Shown here: positions 10,501 to 21,460 of the stretch, piece by piece | Numbering within the stretch: the stretch's first letter is position 1 | Layout of the letters: every line of letters starts with the position of its first letter | Assembly (NCBI RefSeq): GCF_004153455.1 | Contig: NZ_SDQE01000013.1 | Location: forward strand, 1-64,000 | Direction: 5' to 3' | Source: Allopusillimonas ginsengisoli | Lineage (GTDB): Bacteria; Pseudomonadota; Gammaproteobacteria; Burkholderiales; Burkholderiaceae_B | Length of the DNA stretch: 64,000 nt | Position numbers and translations under genes: made by a program | The notes under the pieces: generated by a model | Database searches by the model: none | What the model was told of the DNA's origin: nothing | Seen by the model: the letters and a program-made list of their open reading frames with translations, nothing else

Positions 10501-11817
10501 TCAGGCCTGGACGAGATCTTGAAAAACGGGGAAATAGCCCGGAAAAGTCTTGCTGACGCAGTCAGGATCGTCGATTGTCACCCCTTTGGGTCCGAAAGCC
10601 GCAAGGGAAAAGCACATGGCCATGCGGTGATCATCGTACGTTGCAATCGAGGCAGATCGCCACTGCGATGCCTGCAAGGGATGCACCGTCAGCCAGTCTG
10701 GTCCCGATGCCACCTGTGCGCCAAGCTTCTCGAACTCGGTATGCATTGCATGGATGCGGTCGGTTTCCTTGACACGCCAACTGCCGATATTGCGCAGCGT
10801 GCACGGACCATCCGCATACATGGCCATGGCCGCCGCCGTCATGGCAGCATCGGGAATCAGGTTGAAATCCAGATCGAAACTGCGCAGGCGCTCGCCGCGC
10901 GCCACGACCGGGCCGCTGACTTCTATGGAGGTCGGACGCCTGCTCACAGTTGCGCCCATGGCTTCGACAACGTCAGCAAAGGCAATATCACCCTGCATGC
11001 TGTCCGAACCCACGCCTTCGATCTTCAGGGGGCCGCCACCCAGGGCGCCCAGGGCCATGAAATACGATGCCGTCGATGCATCGCCTTCGACCTCAAGCCG
11101 GTCGACTGCACGGTAGCGCGCATCGGCCGGGATCACAAAACGAGCCCAATCGTCGTGCTGTACCTGCACGCCAAACTGCGCCATCAAACGCAGGGTTATC
11201 TGGATATAAGGCCTGGAAATGAGTTCGCCATCCACCTCGATGGCCAGGGCCTTGCCGCTGCGGGCCACACACAGCGGCGCGCACATCAGCAATGCCGTCA
11301 GGAACTGGCTGGATACGGAACCTTTGACTTTGACGCGCTCCTGGCCGCTCAATGTCGCCTCGTGGATCTGCAGAGGAGGATAGCCGACCGTGCCAAGGTA
11401 GTCGACCTGCGCGCCGAGCACGCGCAAGGCGTCAACCAAGTCGCCTATCGGCCGCTCATGCATGCGTGGGACGCCCGACAGCTTGTACATACCGCCCATC
11501 ACCGCCAGGGCGGCGGTCAGCGGCCTGAATGCCGTACCCGCATTGCCCAGGAAAATATCCGCGCTGCGCACGGAAAAGGGCGTGCCGCCCTGTACCGTCA
11601 CTTTGCCAGGGCCGGCCTCCTCGACGGCAACGCCAAGCTGACGCAAGGCCGCGATCATCACGCGCGTATCGTCGGAGTCAAGCAGGCCGGACAGGCGTGT
11701 TTCGCCGTCGGCCAGCGCCGCCAGCAGCAGCGCGCGATTGGAAATGCTTTTTGAGCCAGGCAGCCTGACTCGCCCGGATGCCGTGACAATCGGCGACAAA
11801 TACAGACTGGACGTCAT
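10501..11817 (-). CDS. aroA: 3-phosphoshikimate 1-carboxyvinyltransferase (EPSP synthase)
   Basis: A 438-residue enzyme. [18 protein letters not shown] (residues about 19-36) binds shikimate-3-phosphate and [14 protein letters not shown] is the PEP/glyphosate loop, and RVKETDRI lies near the C-terminus. The loop reads NAGTAFRPL as in glyphosate-sensitive class I enzymes. It performs the sixth shikimate-pathway step. The start overlaps the tyrA stop by four bases, so it is translationally coupled. Confidence 0.96.
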   Translation of the reverse strand: MTSSLYLSPIVTASGRVRLPGSKSISNRALLLAALADGETRLSGLLDSDDTRVMIAALRQLGVAVEEAGPGKVTVQGGTPFSVRSADIFLGNAGTAFRPLTAALAVMGGMYKLSGVPRMHERPIGDLVDALRVLGAQVDYLGTVGYPPLQIHEATLSGQERVKVKGSVSSQFLTALLMCAPLCVARSGKALAIEVDGELISRPYIQITLRLMAQFGVQVQHDDWARFVIPADARYRAVDRLEVEGDASTASYFMALGALGGGPLKIEGVGSDSMQGDIAFADVVEAMGATVSRRPTSIEVSGPVVARGERLRSFDLDFNLIPDAAMTAAAMAMYADGPCTLRNIGSWRVKETDRIHAMHTEFEKLGAQVASGPDWLTVHPLQASQWRSASIATYDDHRMAMCFSLAAFGPKGVTIDDPDCVSKTFPGYFPVFQDLVQA

Positions 11818-12722
11818 GACAAACCACTCCTGCTTGCCCAGAGACGGCGCGCGAGCGCCGCACGTTCAAGGAAATCTTCCAGTTCACGGCCATCGCCCGC
11901 CTGCAGCGCCTGCTCGGCCTTGGAAAGCGCCGCCTTGACCTCCTGCAACTCATTAAGCACGGCATCCTTGTTGCTCAGAAAGATGTCGCGCCAGACTTCG
12001 GCCGAGCCCGCGGAAATGCGGGTGAAATCACGAAACCCGCTGCCGGCCAGCGCCATGCGCACATCCGCATCAGACGCCATGGCGACCTGCCACATGAACA
12101 CCGATGACAGAAAATGCGGCACATGACTAACGGACGCCAGCACGGTGTCATGCGTGGCGGGATCCAGCGTCAGGATGCGCGCACCACATGCTTTCCACAG
12201 CCGCGACACAAGCTTCCTGGCCGCTGCGGGATTCTCCATCAGTGGTGTAAGAATGACATTGCGGCCCCGATAGAGTTGTGCGTCAGCGGCGGCGGGGCCC
12301 GTCTGCTCCGCGCCCGCTATGGGGTGCCCGGGAACGAACTGGCCAATGCGGTCGCCGAGCGCGGCGCGAGCGGCGGCAATGACATCCGCCTTGGTGCTGC
12401 ATGCATCGGAAATCACGGTCTCGGGCCGCAGGCAAGGCTTGAGCCGCGCCAGCGTGGCACCCACCGCGCCCACAGGCGTGGCGATCAAAATGAAATCGGC
12501 CTGCGCGCCAGCTTCTTCCAGCGTGGCGGCCGCGTCGATCAACCCCCTGCGCAAGGCTTGATCCAGGGTTTCGGGATTGCGCCCCACACCGAGCACGCGC
12601 CCCACAACCCCCGCCTGGCGAAGCGCCGCTGCAAACGATCCGCCTATCAGCCCTACGCCGACAATGGCAAGGACAGGCAGCACGGGCTCCGGTTGCGCCG
12701 GTCGCGCGGCATGCTCGCTCAT
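11814..12722 (-). CDS. tyrA: Prephenate dehydrogenase
   Basis: A 302-residue NAD(P)-dependent dehydrogenase. [14 protein letters not shown] is the Rossmann glycine motif near residue 20, and [15 protein letters not shown] is the prephenate-binding signature. It is a monofunctional TyrA without a chorismate mutase domain, since that activity is on pheA here. The start MSEHAARP at 12722 overlaps the hisC stop by four bases; an upstream in-frame extension reads into hisC and is not family-like. It supplies 4-hydroxyphenylpyruvate for tyrosine. Confidence 0.93.
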   Translation of the reverse strand: MSEHAARPAQPEPVLPVLAIVGVGLIGGSFAAALRQAGVVGRVLGVGRNPETLDQALRRGLIDAAATLEEAGAQADFILIATPVGAVGATLARLKPCLRPETVISDACSTKADVIAAARAALGDRIGQFVPGHPIAGAEQTGPAAADAQLYRGRNVILTPLMENPAAARKLVSRLWKACGARILTLDPATHDTVLASVSHVPHFLSSVFMWQVAMASDADVRMALAGSGFRDFTRISAGSAEVWRDIFLSNKDAVLNELQEVKAALSKAEQALQAGDGRELEDFLERAALARRLWASRSGLS

Positions 12723-13855
12723 GCGTCCGAGAGAATCTGCTCGAGCGCCTCGATGAAGCGTTGATTCTCCTGAGGCAAACCTATCGATACCCGCAGGCAT
12801 TCGGGCAAGCCATCAGCGGCAACAGGACGCACAATCACGCCGCGCTTGAGCAATGCCAGATTGATGCTGGCCGCGTCACCGACACGCACCAGCACAAAGT
12901 TTCCAAAGCTGGGCACGTACTCCAGCCCCAGGCGCGTGAACGCGTCGTAAAGCGCCTGCCTGCCCGCCAGATTGACCTCGTAGGCGCGCTGCAGGAACGC
13001 GGCATCGCCCAGTGCCGCAATCGCCGCAGCCTGTGCCAGCGTATTGACATTAAAAGGCTGGCGCACGCGATTGAGCAGGTCTGTCAGTCGCGGCTGCGCC
13101 AGGGCATAGCCCACCCGCAAACCGGCCAGCCCGTAGGCCTTGGACAGCGTGCGCGTCACGATCAGATTGGAATACTGCTCGACCCAGCGCGCGCTGTCGA
13201 AGCGCATCCCGGGATCCAGGTATTCGGTGTAGGCCTCGTCCAACACCACCGTGACCCGTTCGCCATGCGCTTCATGCGTGCGCTCAAGAAACGCCGCCAC
13301 CTCGGCAGCAGGCACGAATGTGCCGGTGGGGTTGTTGGGATTGGCAATGAATACGACGCGTGTATCGGGCGTAATGGCGGCGAACATGGCGTCCAGATCA
13401 TGGTCGTAGTCTTTGGCGGGAACCACGACATGCATCGCCCCACGCGCCTGCGTCGCCAGACGATACACGGCAAAGGCGTACTGGGCGTAAACGGCCGCGG
13501 TACCCGGCGACAGCAAAGCCAGGGACGCGATTTCCAGCAGATCATTGGAGCCGTTGCCCAGCGTAATCCAGTCCATCGGCACGCCATAGCGCGCGGACAG
13601 CACTGCTTTCAGATTGAAGCCATTTGGGTCGGGGTAGCGCGCCAGAGAGGCGGCGGCCGCAGCCAGCGCCTTCTGTGCCGATTCGGGCATGCCGAGCGGA
13701 TTTTCATTGGATGCCAGTTTTACAATGTCGGCCGGATCCAGATTGAACTCGCGTGCCAGCTCCTCGATGGGCTTGCCGGCCTGATAGGGCGCGATCCCCA
13801 GTACATAATCGGGCACCAGCGCGGCCCGGGAAGCGCCATTGGAAGCGGTATTCAT
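12719..13855 (-). CDS. hisC: Histidinol-phosphate / aromatic aminotransferase
   Basis: A 378-residue fold-type I PLP aminotransferase. KLASNENPLGMP lies near the N-terminus, GNGSNDLLEI forms the PLP phosphate site, FIANPNNPTG follows, and TLSKAYGLAGLRVGY holds the Schiff-base Lys. It is called hisC by family, but its place between pheA and tyrA suggests it also, or mainly, transaminates phenylpyruvate and 4-hydroxyphenylpyruvate, as HisC2-type copies do. The start MNTASNG at 13855 is chosen because the upstream extension overlaps pheA and is not family-like. Confidence 0.9.
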   Translation of the reverse strand: MNTASNGASRAALVPDYVLGIAPYQAGKPIEELAREFNLDPADIVKLASNENPLGMPESAQKALAAAAASLARYPDPNGFNLKAVLSARYGVPMDWITLGNGSNDLLEIASLALLSPGTAAVYAQYAFAVYRLATQARGAMHVVVPAKDYDHDLDAMFAAITPDTRVVFIANPNNPTGTFVPAAEVAAFLERTHEAHGERVTVVLDEAYTEYLDPGMRFDSARWVEQYSNLIVTRTLSKAYGLAGLRVGYALAQPRLTDLLNRVRQPFNVNTLAQAAAIAALGDAAFLQRAYEVNLAGRQALYDAFTRLGLEYVPSFGNFVLVRVGDAASINLALLKRGVIVRPVAADGLPECLRVSIGLPQENQRFIEALEQILSDA

Positions 13856-13865
13856 GCGAAAAGTC

Positions 13866-14951
13866 CTATTGCCGGGGATAGGAACCCAGCACCTTGAAGA
13901 AAGCGACCTGGTTTTTGAGGTCGGCCAGCGCCTGGGCCACCGCTGGTTCATTGCGGTGACCAAGCAAGTCTACATAGAAATAGTATTCCCACTGGCCCGT
14001 GCGGGCAGGCCTGGATTCCAGTCGCGTCATGGACACCCCATTGGCGGCCAGGGGCGCCAGCATGTCGTACACGGCGCCGGCGCGATTGGGAACAGCCAGA
14101 ATGATGCTGGTCTTGTCGCTGCCGGTGGGCAAGGTCTCGATGGCGCCAACGGCCAAGAAACGGGTACGGTTCTGCGGATCGTCCTGGATGCCGGACGCCA
14201 CGATGTCCAACTCCCAGGCTTGCGCGGCGGTCTCGCCGGCAATGGCGGCAACGGTCGGATCGACTGATGCCTGCCGCGCCGCTTCGCCATTGCTGGACGC
14301 TGCATCGCGGGCAAGACCGGGAACATGCTGGGTTAGCCATGCCTGGCATTGGGCCAGGGCCTGGGGATGGGCCATCACACGCGTTACCCCATCGAGCGTG
14401 CCCGATTTGGTCATGAGATTGTGATGGATCTTGATCGAGCGCTCGCCCAATACCTTGAGCGGCGAATTGAGCAGCAGGTCAAGCGTGCGATTGACAGCGC
14501 CTTCGGTGGAGTTCTCCACCGGCACCATGCCGACATCGGCCTGCCCGGCCTCGACAGCACGAAAAACCTCATCAAATGAATCACAGCGTAAACGCGTGAT
14601 TGCGTGCCCGAAATGTTCCAGCGCCGCCTGCTCGGAGAAAGAACCCTGCGGCCCCAGAAAGGCTGCCGTCAACGCGCTTTCGAGCCCGCGACAGGTTGAA
14701 ATAATCTGCGACCACACCGCATCGACCGCCTCCGCGGTAAAGGGGCCTTTGTTCAAGGCTTGCAGGCGACGAATGACCATGGCTTCGCGCTCAGGCTTGA
14801 GAATGGGGCCGTCGACATCATGATCCTGCTTGATCTTGCCAACGTCCAGCGCCGCGGTGGCCCGCTGGTTGAGCAGCGTCAGTATCTGCTCATCGATCGT
14901 ATCGATACGATCGCGCAGCGGCTTTAGCTGCGCCTGTAAAGTATTATCCAT
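13866..14951 (-). CDS. pheA: Bifunctional chorismate mutase / prephenate dehydratase (P-protein)
   Basis: A 361-residue protein with three regions. An AroQ chorismate mutase helical domain covers about 1-90 ([27 protein letters not shown]). A prephenate dehydratase domain covers about 95-270 ([36 protein letters not shown]). A C-terminal ACT domain follows ([35 protein letters not shown]) and would bind phenylalanine for feedback inhibition. It makes phenylpyruvate. Its start overlaps the end of serC by eight bases. Confidence 0.95.
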   Translation of the reverse strand: MDNTLQAQLKPLRDRIDTIDEQILTLLNQRATAALDVGKIKQDHDVDGPILKPEREAMVIRRLQALNKGPFTAEAVDAVWSQIISTCRGLESALTAAFLGPQGSFSEQAALEHFGHAITRLRCDSFDEVFRAVEAGQADVGMVPVENSTEGAVNRTLDLLLNSPLKVLGERSIKIHHNLMTKSGTLDGVTRVMAHPQALAQCQAWLTQHVPGLARDAASSNGEAARQASVDPTVAAIAGETAAQAWELDIVASGIQDDPQNRTRFLAVGAIETLPTGSDKTSIILAVPNRAGAVYDMLAPLAANGVSMTRLESRPARTGQWEYYFYVDLLGHRNEPAVAQALADLKNQVAFFKVLGSYPRQ

Positions 14952-16071
14952 GGCGACGTTCGAAGTCCTGCAGATAAGTAATGAGGGCTTGCACCGCCTC
15001 GGGCGGTACCGCGTTGTAAATGGATGCGCGCATGCCGCCGACGCTCTTGTGTCCCTTCAACTGCAACAAACCCGCCGCCTCCGCACCCTCAAGAAAGGCG
15101 CTGTTCAGGGACTCGTCGCGCAGAAAAAAAGGAACATTCATGCGTGACCGGGCAGCCGGCTGAATTCGGTTAACGTACAGATCCGAGCCATCGAGATAAT
15201 CGTAGAGCGCCCTGGATTTGGCGATGTTCGCCTTTTCGACCGCCGCGATGCCGCCCTGTTTCTTAAGCCATTTGAACACCAGGCCCGCCATGTAAATGGC
15301 GTAGGTGGGCGGGGTGTTGAACATGGATCCCGCCGCCGCCACATTGGCGTAATCGAAGGCGGACGGGCAGCCAGGCAGGGCATGGCCGATCAGCGACTTG
15401 CGTACGATCACAATCGTAAGCCCTGCCGGACCTGCGTTCTTTTGCGCCCCGGCGTACACCATGCCAACCTTGCCGAAGTCGATGCTGCGGGACAGAAAAT
15501 GCGAGGATGCATCCACCACCAGGGGCACCTCCGGCGCGCCGAGCGATGCCATATCCGGCCAATCGGCGCACTCCAACCCTCCGATGGTTTCGTTACTGCA
15601 GATATGGAGGTAAGCCGTGTCCGGGCGCGGTTTCCAGTCGGACGCCGAGGGATACCAGGTCCAGGGCTCCTGCGTCTGGCCGTCGATGACGACCTGCGTT
15701 CCACTGCTGGCCGCCACGGCGACATCGCCATAGCGCTGCGCTTCTTTATGCGATTTATTGGACCAAATGCCGGTCAGGACGTAGTCGGCCTTGTTCAGGC
15801 CGCCGCGCCCGATCAGGTTCATCGGCACGATTGCGTTTTCTGCCGTTGCCCCGCCCTGCATGAACAGAATCTCGAACGCGTCGGGTACGGCCAGCAGCTC
15901 GCGCAGATCGACGAGTGCTTCTGTACATATTTGAGTGAACTGTTTACCGCGATGACTCATTTCCATCACAGACATGCCACAGCCATGCCAGTCGGTCAGC
16001 TCTGCCGCCGCTTGCTCCAACACCTCCAGCGGCAAGGCCGAAGGGCCTGCCGAGAAATTCCAGGGTCGCAT
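14944..16071 (-). CDS. serC: Phosphoserine aminotransferase
   Basis: A 375-residue class V PLP aminotransferase. The start [14 protein letters not shown] is typical, [16 protein letters not shown] follows, and [19 protein letters not shown] holds the PLP lysine. It makes 3-phosphoserine from 3-phosphohydroxypyruvate for serine, and can also serve pyridoxine synthesis. It lies only five bases after gyrA and overlaps pheA, in the gyrA-serC-pheA order seen across Burkholderiales. Confidence 0.95.
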   Translation of the reverse strand: MRPWNFSAGPSALPLEVLEQAAAELTDWHGCGMSVMEMSHRGKQFTQICTEALVDLRELLAVPDAFEILFMQGGATAENAIVPMNLIGRGGLNKADYVLTGIWSNKSHKEAQRYGDVAVAASSGTQVVIDGQTQEPWTWYPSASDWKPRPDTAYLHICSNETIGGLECADWPDMASLGAPEVPLVVDASSHFLSRSIDFGKVGMVYAGAQKNAGPAGLTIVIVRKSLIGHALPGCPSAFDYANVAAAGSMFNTPPTYAIYMAGLVFKWLKKQGGIAAVEKANIAKSRALYDYLDGSDLYVNRIQPAARSRMNVPFFLRDESLNSAFLEGAEAAGLLQLKGHKSVGGMRASIYNAVPPEAVQALITYLQDFERRHG

Positions 16072-16076
16072 GAAAT

Positions 16077-18809
16077 TTATTCCTGTTCGCTGTCTGTATT
16101 ATCTTCGCCGGCGTCCGTGTCACCTGCATTGTCCACCGGATTATCGTCTGCGGATGGCGACGTATCCTGTTCGCCTGACGCCGGCGCAGCAGCGGCATCG
16201 CCAGGCTCGCCATCCACCGTGACAATCACCTCATCATCGGCATCACTTTCAACCACACGACGCACGCCCGACAGCATGCTGTCTTCGTCGACGTTGATGA
16301 GCGTTACGCCTTGGGTGGCACGGCCCATTTCGCGAATTTCGGACACGCGCGTACGAACCAGCACGCCGGACGTGGTGATGAGCATGATTTCATCGGACGG
16401 ACGGACCAGGACCGCGCCGACGACCTTGCCGTTGCGGGCCGAGGTCTGGATGGCGATCATGCCTTTGGTGCCGCGCCCATGACGCGTGTATTCGACGATC
16501 GATGTACGCTTGCCGTAACCGTTTTCGGTCGCGGTCAGTACGCTCTGGGTTTCGTCTTGCGCGACCAGCATCGCGATGACACTCTGCCCTTCTTCGAGCA
16601 TCATGCCGCGTACACCGCGCGCCGTGCGGCCCATGGGGCGCACATCGTTTTCGTCGAATCGAACAGCCTTGCCCGAATCCGAAAACAGCATGACGTCGTG
16701 CTTGCCGTCGGTGAGATCGGCGCCGATAAGATAGTCTCCGTCGTCCAGCGCAACCGCGATGATGCCGGCCTTGCGGGGATTGGAAAAATCGGACAATGGC
16801 GTCTTTTTGACCGTGCCGCGCGACGTGGACATGAAGACGAAATGATCTTCGCTGAATTCGCGCACCGACAGTACGACGGTGATTTTCTCGTCGTCTTGCA
16901 AGGGAAACATGTTGACGATGGGACGGCCGCGCGCGTTGCGCGATCCCTGCGGCACCTCCCAGACCTTGAGCCAATAGACGCGGCCCCGGTCAGAGAAACA
17001 CAGCAGAAAATCATGAGTATTGGCGATAAACAACTGATCGACCCAGTCGTTTTCCTTCATGGCTGTCGCCTGCTTGCCGCGCCCGCCCCGCTTTTGCGAC
17101 CGGTATTCGGACAGCGGCTGGCTCTTGATGTAACCGGTTTGAGACAGTGTTACCACCATGTCCATGGGGGTAATAAGGTCTTCGGTATCCAGTTCGGTGG
17201 CGTTGTACTCAATTTCCGAACGACGACCATCCTTGGCGTTAGTGGAGAATTCTGTCTTGATGGCGACCAGCTCGTCGCCAATGATCTGCGTGATACGTTC
17301 AGGCTTGGCCAGGATATCCAGCAGATCAGCGATGGTGGCCATGACGTCCTTGTACTCGCCGACAATCTTGTCCTGCTCCAGCCCGGTCAGGCGCTGCAGT
17401 CGCATGTTCAGGATTTCTTGAGCCTGGACGTCGCTGAGGCGGTACAAACCGTCGTTCTGCAGGCCAAACTCCGCAGGCAGCGACTCCGGGCGATAGGCGA
17501 CCCGCCCGCCTATGGTGCTGCCTTCGTCGGCGCGGGTCAACATTTCGCGCACCAGGGACGAATCCCAGGACCGTGCCATGAGTTCCTGACGCGCCACAGG
17601 CGGCGTAGGCGCCGCCTTGATGATCGTGATGAAATCATCAATATTCGCCAGGGCGACGGCCAGGCCTTCCAGCACGTGCCCACGATCACGGGCCTTGCGC
17701 AACTGGAAGACGGTACGGCGCGTGACCACTTCGCGGCGGTGGAAGAGAAAATACTCCACCATCTGTTTCAGATTGAGCAGACGGGGCTGGCCATCGACCA
17801 GCGCCACCATGTTCATGCCGAAGGTATCCTGCAGCTGCGTCAATTTATAGAGGTTATTCAGAATAACCTCTGGCACCTCGCCGCGTTTAAGCTCGATCAC
17901 CAGCCGCATGCCGTCTTTATCGGACTCGTCACGAATATCGGAAATACCCTCGATACGCTTTTCGTTGACGAGCTCAGCGATTTTTTCCTGCAGCGTCTTT
18001 TTATTGACCTGATAAGGAATAGCATCGACCACAATGGCCTGCCGGTTTCCCTTTTCCATGTCTTCAAAGTGGGTTTTCGCCCGCATGATGACTCGCCCGC
18101 GCCCTGTGCGATAGCCCTCTCGCACGCCCGACATGCCATAAATGATGCCGCCCGTAGGAAAATCCGGCGCCGGAATGATTTCGATCAGTTCGTCAATGGA
18201 GCAGCCCGGATTGCGCAAACAATACAGGCACCCTTCGATCACCTCTGACAGATTATGCGGAGGTATATTAGTGGCCATGCCCACCGCGATACCCGCGCTG
18301 CCGTTGACCAGCAAATTGGGCAGGCGCGATGGCAAAAGAAGCGGCTCCTGCTCGCTGCCATCGTAGTTGGGGCCGAAATCAACCGTTTCCTGATCGATGT
18401 CCGCCAGCAATTCATGTGCAATCTTGGCCAGGCGGATTTCGGTGTATCGCATCGCTGCGGCATTATCGCCGTCGATCGAGCCGAAATTACCCTGCCCGTC
18501 CACCAACATATAGCGCAGGGAAAAATCCTGGGCCATCCGCACAATGGTGTCATACACCGCGGAATCACCATGCGGGTGATATTTACCGATAACGTCACCG
18601 ACGATACGGGCAGACTTCTTGTAGGCGCGGTTCCAGTCATTGTTCAGTTCGTGCATGGCGAACAGCACACGCCGGTGGACTGGCTTGAGGCCATCTCGAA
18701 CATCCGGCAAAGCCCGGCCCACGATCACGCTCATGGCGTAATCGAGATAGCTGCGGCGCATTTCCTCTTCCAGCGATACGGGAAGCGTCTCCTTGGCGAA
18801 GGAATCCAT
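16077..18809 (-). CDS. gyrA: DNA gyrase subunit A
   Basis: A 910-residue type IIA topoisomerase subunit. The quinolone region reads [15 protein letters not shown] with Ser83 and Asp87 in E. coli numbering, the unmutated susceptible form. The catalytic Tyr is Tyr122 in the [11 protein letters not shown] segment. The GyrA box QKRGGRGK opens the DNA-wrapping C-terminal beta-pinwheel, whose blades carry repeats such as [10 protein letters not shown] and [10 protein letters not shown]. The C-terminal 55 residues are very acidic (Asp/Glu/Ala/Ser). Gyrase introduces negative supercoils. The gene heads the minus-strand run with serC five bases downstream. Confidence 0.97.
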   Translation of the reverse strand: MDSFAKETLPVSLEEEMRRSYLDYAMSVIVGRALPDVRDGLKPVHRRVLFAMHELNNDWNRAYKKSARIVGDVIGKYHPHGDSAVYDTIVRMAQDFSLRYMLVDGQGNFGSIDGDNAAAMRYTEIRLAKIAHELLADIDQETVDFGPNYDGSEQEPLLLPSRLPNLLVNGSAGIAVGMATNIPPHNLSEVIEGCLYCLRNPGCSIDELIEIIPAPDFPTGGIIYGMSGVREGYRTGRGRVIMRAKTHFEDMEKGNRQAIVVDAIPYQVNKKTLQEKIAELVNEKRIEGISDIRDESDKDGMRLVIELKRGEVPEVILNNLYKLTQLQDTFGMNMVALVDGQPRLLNLKQMVEYFLFHRREVVTRRTVFQLRKARDRGHVLEGLAVALANIDDFITIIKAAPTPPVARQELMARSWDSSLVREMLTRADEGSTIGGRVAYRPESLPAEFGLQNDGLYRLSDVQAQEILNMRLQRLTGLEQDKIVGEYKDVMATIADLLDILAKPERITQIIGDELVAIKTEFSTNAKDGRRSEIEYNATELDTEDLITPMDMVVTLSQTGYIKSQPLSEYRSQKRGGRGKQATAMKENDWVDQLFIANTHDFLLCFSDRGRVYWLKVWEVPQGSRNARGRPIVNMFPLQDDEKITVVLSVREFSEDHFVFMSTSRGTVKKTPLSDFSNPRKAGIIAVALDDGDYLIGADLTDGKHDVMLFSDSGKAVRFDENDVRPMGRTARGVRGMMLEEGQSVIAMLVAQDETQSVLTATENGYGKRTSIVEYTRHGRGTKGMIAIQTSARNGKVVGAVLVRPSDEIMLITTSGVLVRTRVSEIREMGRATQGVTLINVDEDSMLSGVRRVVESDADDEVIVTVDGEPGDAAAAPASGEQDTSPSADDNPVDNAGDTDAGEDNTDSEQE

Positions 18810-19228
18810 AGAGTGTCTTAACTAGTAAAGGTCGTGAATGGGGCCGATGTCGGGCGAATAGGAAATTCTAGCACTTCCCTATCAACCATCCGAATGGCGT
18901 ACACCGCACTCGCCTGGATAGTAGAAATAGGGTTCGGCCACCCTGGCTGCCGGGGGAGACTTAACAAAATACTTTAAGCCTGCAGACGGCTGTAGCATAA
19001 AACCAACAATATTCACGGGGATAAAGCGGAAAACAGAAAATCTGGCGAATATGTATCACTCAGTCTTAACTTACCGCCCGGAAATGCCGTAAGATTCCTC
19101 CTAACACGCATGAAACCCAGCGCAATTCTTTGATAACTCATGGCGTTGCTATACTGGCTCCGTTTTTTTGATATGCGGCGGGGGTTCGCTGCGGTCACTT
19201 ACCAGCATTAAGCTCAATGAGGAGAAAC
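18810..19228. other. Intergenic region between divergent gyrA and ompA
   Basis: This is 419 bp without a convincing gene. It must hold the gyrA promoter (toward 18810) and the ompA promoter. The half nearest ompA is AT-richer than the flanking genes. Apart from the promoter-like hexamer listed separately, no operator or RNA gene was recognised. Confidence 0.6.
19131..19155 (+). promoter_or_regulatory. Possible ompA promoter
   Basis: TATACT at 19150-19155 is a good -10 hexamer. TTGATA at 19130-19135 resembles a -35, but the spacer is only 14 bases, so the true -35 may be the weaker sequence three bases upstream. The site is about 75 bp before the ompA start, leaving a leader of about 65 bases, as is usual for ompA mRNAs. 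Confidence 0.4.
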
Positions 19229-19813
19229 ATGAACAAACCCTCCAAAATCGCACTAGCGCTCGCCATTGCCGCTGTTACGGCCTCTGGTGCAGTATCCGCT
19301 CAAACCGTCGATAACTGGCGCAATCCGTTCGGCGACGTTTGGAAAAACGGCACGCGCGAACTGTGCTGGCGCGACAACTTCTGGACTCCCGCAACCGGTA
19401 TCCCCGGGTGTGATGGCGTGCCAGTTGCCCAAGCCGAACCTCCAGTGGTAGCTCCCACGGCAACCAAGGTTGTCCTGAATGCTGACACCTTCTTCGACTT
19501 CGACAAGTCCACGATCAAGCCCGAAGGTCGCCAGATCCTCGATCAGGTCGCCGCACAAGTCGACACCATCAATCTGGAAACCCTGATTGCTACCGGCCAC
19601 ACCGACTCCATTGGTACTGAAGAGTACAACATGGGCCTGTCGCAACGTCGCGCCAATGCTGTCAAGGATTACCTGGTTGGCAAGGGCATCCCCGCCGACC
19701 GCATCTATGTTGAAGGCAAGGGCGAAACCAGCCCTGTGGCATCCAACTCGACTCGTGAAGGCCGTGCTCAGAACCGCCGCGTAGAGATCGAAATCGTTGG
19801 CGTTCGCAAGTAA
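19229..19813 (+). CDS. ompA: OmpA-family outer membrane protein (short Bordetella type)
   Basis: A 194-residue exported protein. A signal peptide (MNKPSKIALALAIAAVTASG, cleaved near VSAQ) precedes VDNWRNPFGDVWKNGT and a short Cys-containing segment, then the peptidoglycan-binding OmpA C-terminal domain (FFDFDKSTIKPEG; ATGHTDSIGTEEYN; LSQRRANAVKDYL; NRRVEIEI). There is no eight-strand barrel, so this is the small OmpA type typical of Bordetella and its relatives. The AGGAG site fixes the start at 19229. A strong hairpin follows it. ubiG and gph lie downstream on the same strand. Confidence 0.93.
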   Translation: MNKPSKIALALAIAAVTASGAVSAQTVDNWRNPFGDVWKNGTRELCWRDNFWTPATGIPGCDGVPVAQAEPPVVAPTATKVVLNADTFFDFDKSTIKPEGRQILDQVAAQVDTINLETLIATGHTDSIGTEEYNMGLSQRRANAVKDYLVGKGIPADRIYVEGKGETSPVASNSTREGRAQNRRVEIEIVGVRK

Positions 19814-19850
19814 TACCCTTCAGTAATACTTGTTGCGTTAAACGCTACAA

Positions 19851-19876
19851 TAAGGGCTCCCTCATGGGAGCCCTTA
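19851..19876 (+). terminator. Hairpin after ompA
   Basis: An 11-bp perfect stem (TAAGGGCTCCC / GGGAGCCCTTA) has a TCAT loop and sits 38 bp past the ompA stop. The following T-run is weak (GCTTTGGG), so it may attenuate or protect the 3' end rather than stop all transcription into ubiG. Confidence 0.7.
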
Positions 19877-19972
19877 GCTTTGGGTGCTTCAGATAGCGCG
19901 GCGCCGCTGCGGCAGCAACCCTGTTGCAGGCCGTCAATCGTGTACTGCCTCATTTTTTACGAGATCCCCCAA

Positions 19973-20701
19973 ATGAACGCGACCTCCACCCGCCCGGACA
20001 GCCACAATGTAGACCAGGCCGAACTGGACAAATTCAGCGCGCTCGCATCGCGATGGTGGGATGCCGAAAGCGAATTCAAGCCTCTGCATGCCATTAATCC
20101 CTTACGCTTGGGGTGGATCCTGGATATTGCCGGCCCGCTGGGGGGCAAAACGGTTCTGGATGTCGGCTGCGGCGGAGGCATTCTGGCCGAGAGCCTGGCA
20201 CAGTCGGGCGGTGAAGTCACCGGCATCGACCTCGCGGACAAATCGTTGCAGGTTGCCAAACTGCACGGCCTGGAGTCCGGCGTTAAAGTCAGCTACGAAG
20301 CCATCAGTGCCGAGCAACTTGCCGCGCGCCAGCCGGCTTCCTTTGACGTGGTTACCTGCATGGAAATGCTTGAGCACGTGCCAGACCCAGCTTCCATCGT
20401 CCAGGCCTGCGCCACGCTGGTCAAGCCTGGCGGCTGGGTATTTTTTTCCACACTCAACCGCAATCCCAAGTCCTTTCTGTTTGCCATCGTAGGGGCGGAA
20501 TATGTGCTGGGCATGCTTCCCAAAGGCACTCACCATTACGAAGGCTTCATCAAACCCAGCGAGCTGGCTGCCTCCGCCCGGCAATCCGGGCTGTCGGTCA
20601 CGCAGCTGACCGGCCTTGAATACAACCCCATCACCAAGCGCTATAAGCTTTCCCGCGATACCTCCGTCAATTATCTGATGGCAACCCAGCGCGAAAGCTA
20701 A
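19973..20701 (+). CDS. ubiG: 3-demethylubiquinone-9 3-O-methyltransferase (ubiquinone O-methyltransferase)
   Basis: A 242-residue class I SAM-dependent methyltransferase. The N-terminus ([24 protein letters not shown]) is the UbiG signature, [15 protein letters not shown] is SAM motif I, and [15 protein letters not shown] is motif II. It catalyses both O-methylations in ubiquinone synthesis. The start at 19973 is chosen by family; the open frame extends upstream through a non-conserved stretch. The ompA-ubiG-gph order is typical of Burkholderiales. Confidence 0.95.
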   Translation: MNATSTRPDSHNVDQAELDKFSALASRWWDAESEFKPLHAINPLRLGWILDIAGPLGGKTVLDVGCGGGILAESLAQSGGEVTGIDLADKSLQVAKLHGLESGVKVSYEAISAEQLAARQPASFDVVTCMEMLEHVPDPASIVQACATLVKPGGWVFFSTLNRNPKSFLFAIVGAEYVLGMLPKGTHHYEGFIKPSELAASARQSGLSVTQLTGLEYNPITKRYKLSRDTSVNYLMATQRES

Positions 20702-20725
20702 CGCCTGGCCACTATAGAGTCCCTC

Positions 20726-21394
20726 ATGAAAAAGCTGGTTTTATTCGATTTTGATGGCACATTGGCGGATACCGCTCCCGATCTGGCCGAAGCCGCGAAC
20801 AAACAGCGTGCCCGGCGAGGATTGCCTCCCCTGCCCTACGAAGACCTGCGGCCTTATGCCTCGGCGGGTGCGCGCGGCCTGCTCAAGGCCGGTCTTGGGA
20901 TGTCACCAGAGGACGACGACTACGACGCCTGTCGCCGCCAGTTTCTCGAAGACTACCAAAGCGACATGACACGGCACACGACACTCTTTCCGGGTATCCC
21001 GGAGCTGCTGGCCACGCTGCGCCGCCACGATTACGCCTGGGGCATCGTCACCAACAAAATGGAATATCTCGCGTTGCCACTGGTGGCCCATCTGGGCTTG
21101 GCAGACGAATGCGCAGTCACCGTAGGTGGCGATACGACCGCGCACAGCAAGCCGCACCCCGCCCCGCTGCTCCATGCCGCAGAAAAAACCGGATTTTCGC
21201 CGCAACACTGCATCTACATCGGCGATGATCACCGTGACATCATTGCCGGCAAAGCGGCCGGCATGGGCACTGTTGTTGCCGCCTACGGTTACTGCGGCCT
21301 GGATACTGCCCTGAATGGCTGGGAAGCGGACGCCATTGCCAGCACACCGCAAGAATTGTGGCCTGTCATTCAGGAATGGGCTGACCAACCTTAA
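20726..21394 (+). CDS. gph: Phosphoglycolate phosphatase (HAD superfamily)
   Basis: A 222-residue HAD hydrolase. It has FDFDGTLADTAPDL (motif I, nucleophile Asp and general-acid Asp), ITNKME-type motif II (IVTNKMEYL), a KPHPAP lysine motif III and IGDDHRDIIAGKAAGM (motif IV). The cap insert and its place 24 bp after ubiG fit Gph, which clears 2-phosphoglycolate from DNA repair. It is convergent with the NYN-domain gene. Confidence 0.92.
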   Translation: MKKLVLFDFDGTLADTAPDLAEAANKQRARRGLPPLPYEDLRPYASAGARGLLKAGLGMSPEDDDYDACRRQFLEDYQSDMTRHTTLFPGIPELLATLRRHDYAWGIVTNKMEYLALPLVAHLGLADECAVTVGGDTTAHSKPHPAPLLHAAEKTGFSPQHCIYIGDDHRDIIAGKAAGMGTVVAAYGYCGLDTALNGWEADAIASTPQELWPVIQEWADQP

Positions 21395-21460
21395 CAAAGA
21401 GAACGCGGGCACGCATCCAGAAAATAGTCTCCGCCGCGGAGCGCCATGTTTTGGGCTTTT

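Noticed and set aside
16311-18248. A 645-codon open frame on the plus strand, antisense to gyrA
   Set aside because: It is the mirror of gyrA codon bias. The translation is His/Gln/Arg-rich without any domain, and gyrA is certain.
19880-19972. Upstream in-frame extension of ubiG
   Set aside because: The extra 31 residues run through the post-ompA hairpin zone and do not look like UbiG; ATG at 19973 fits the family.
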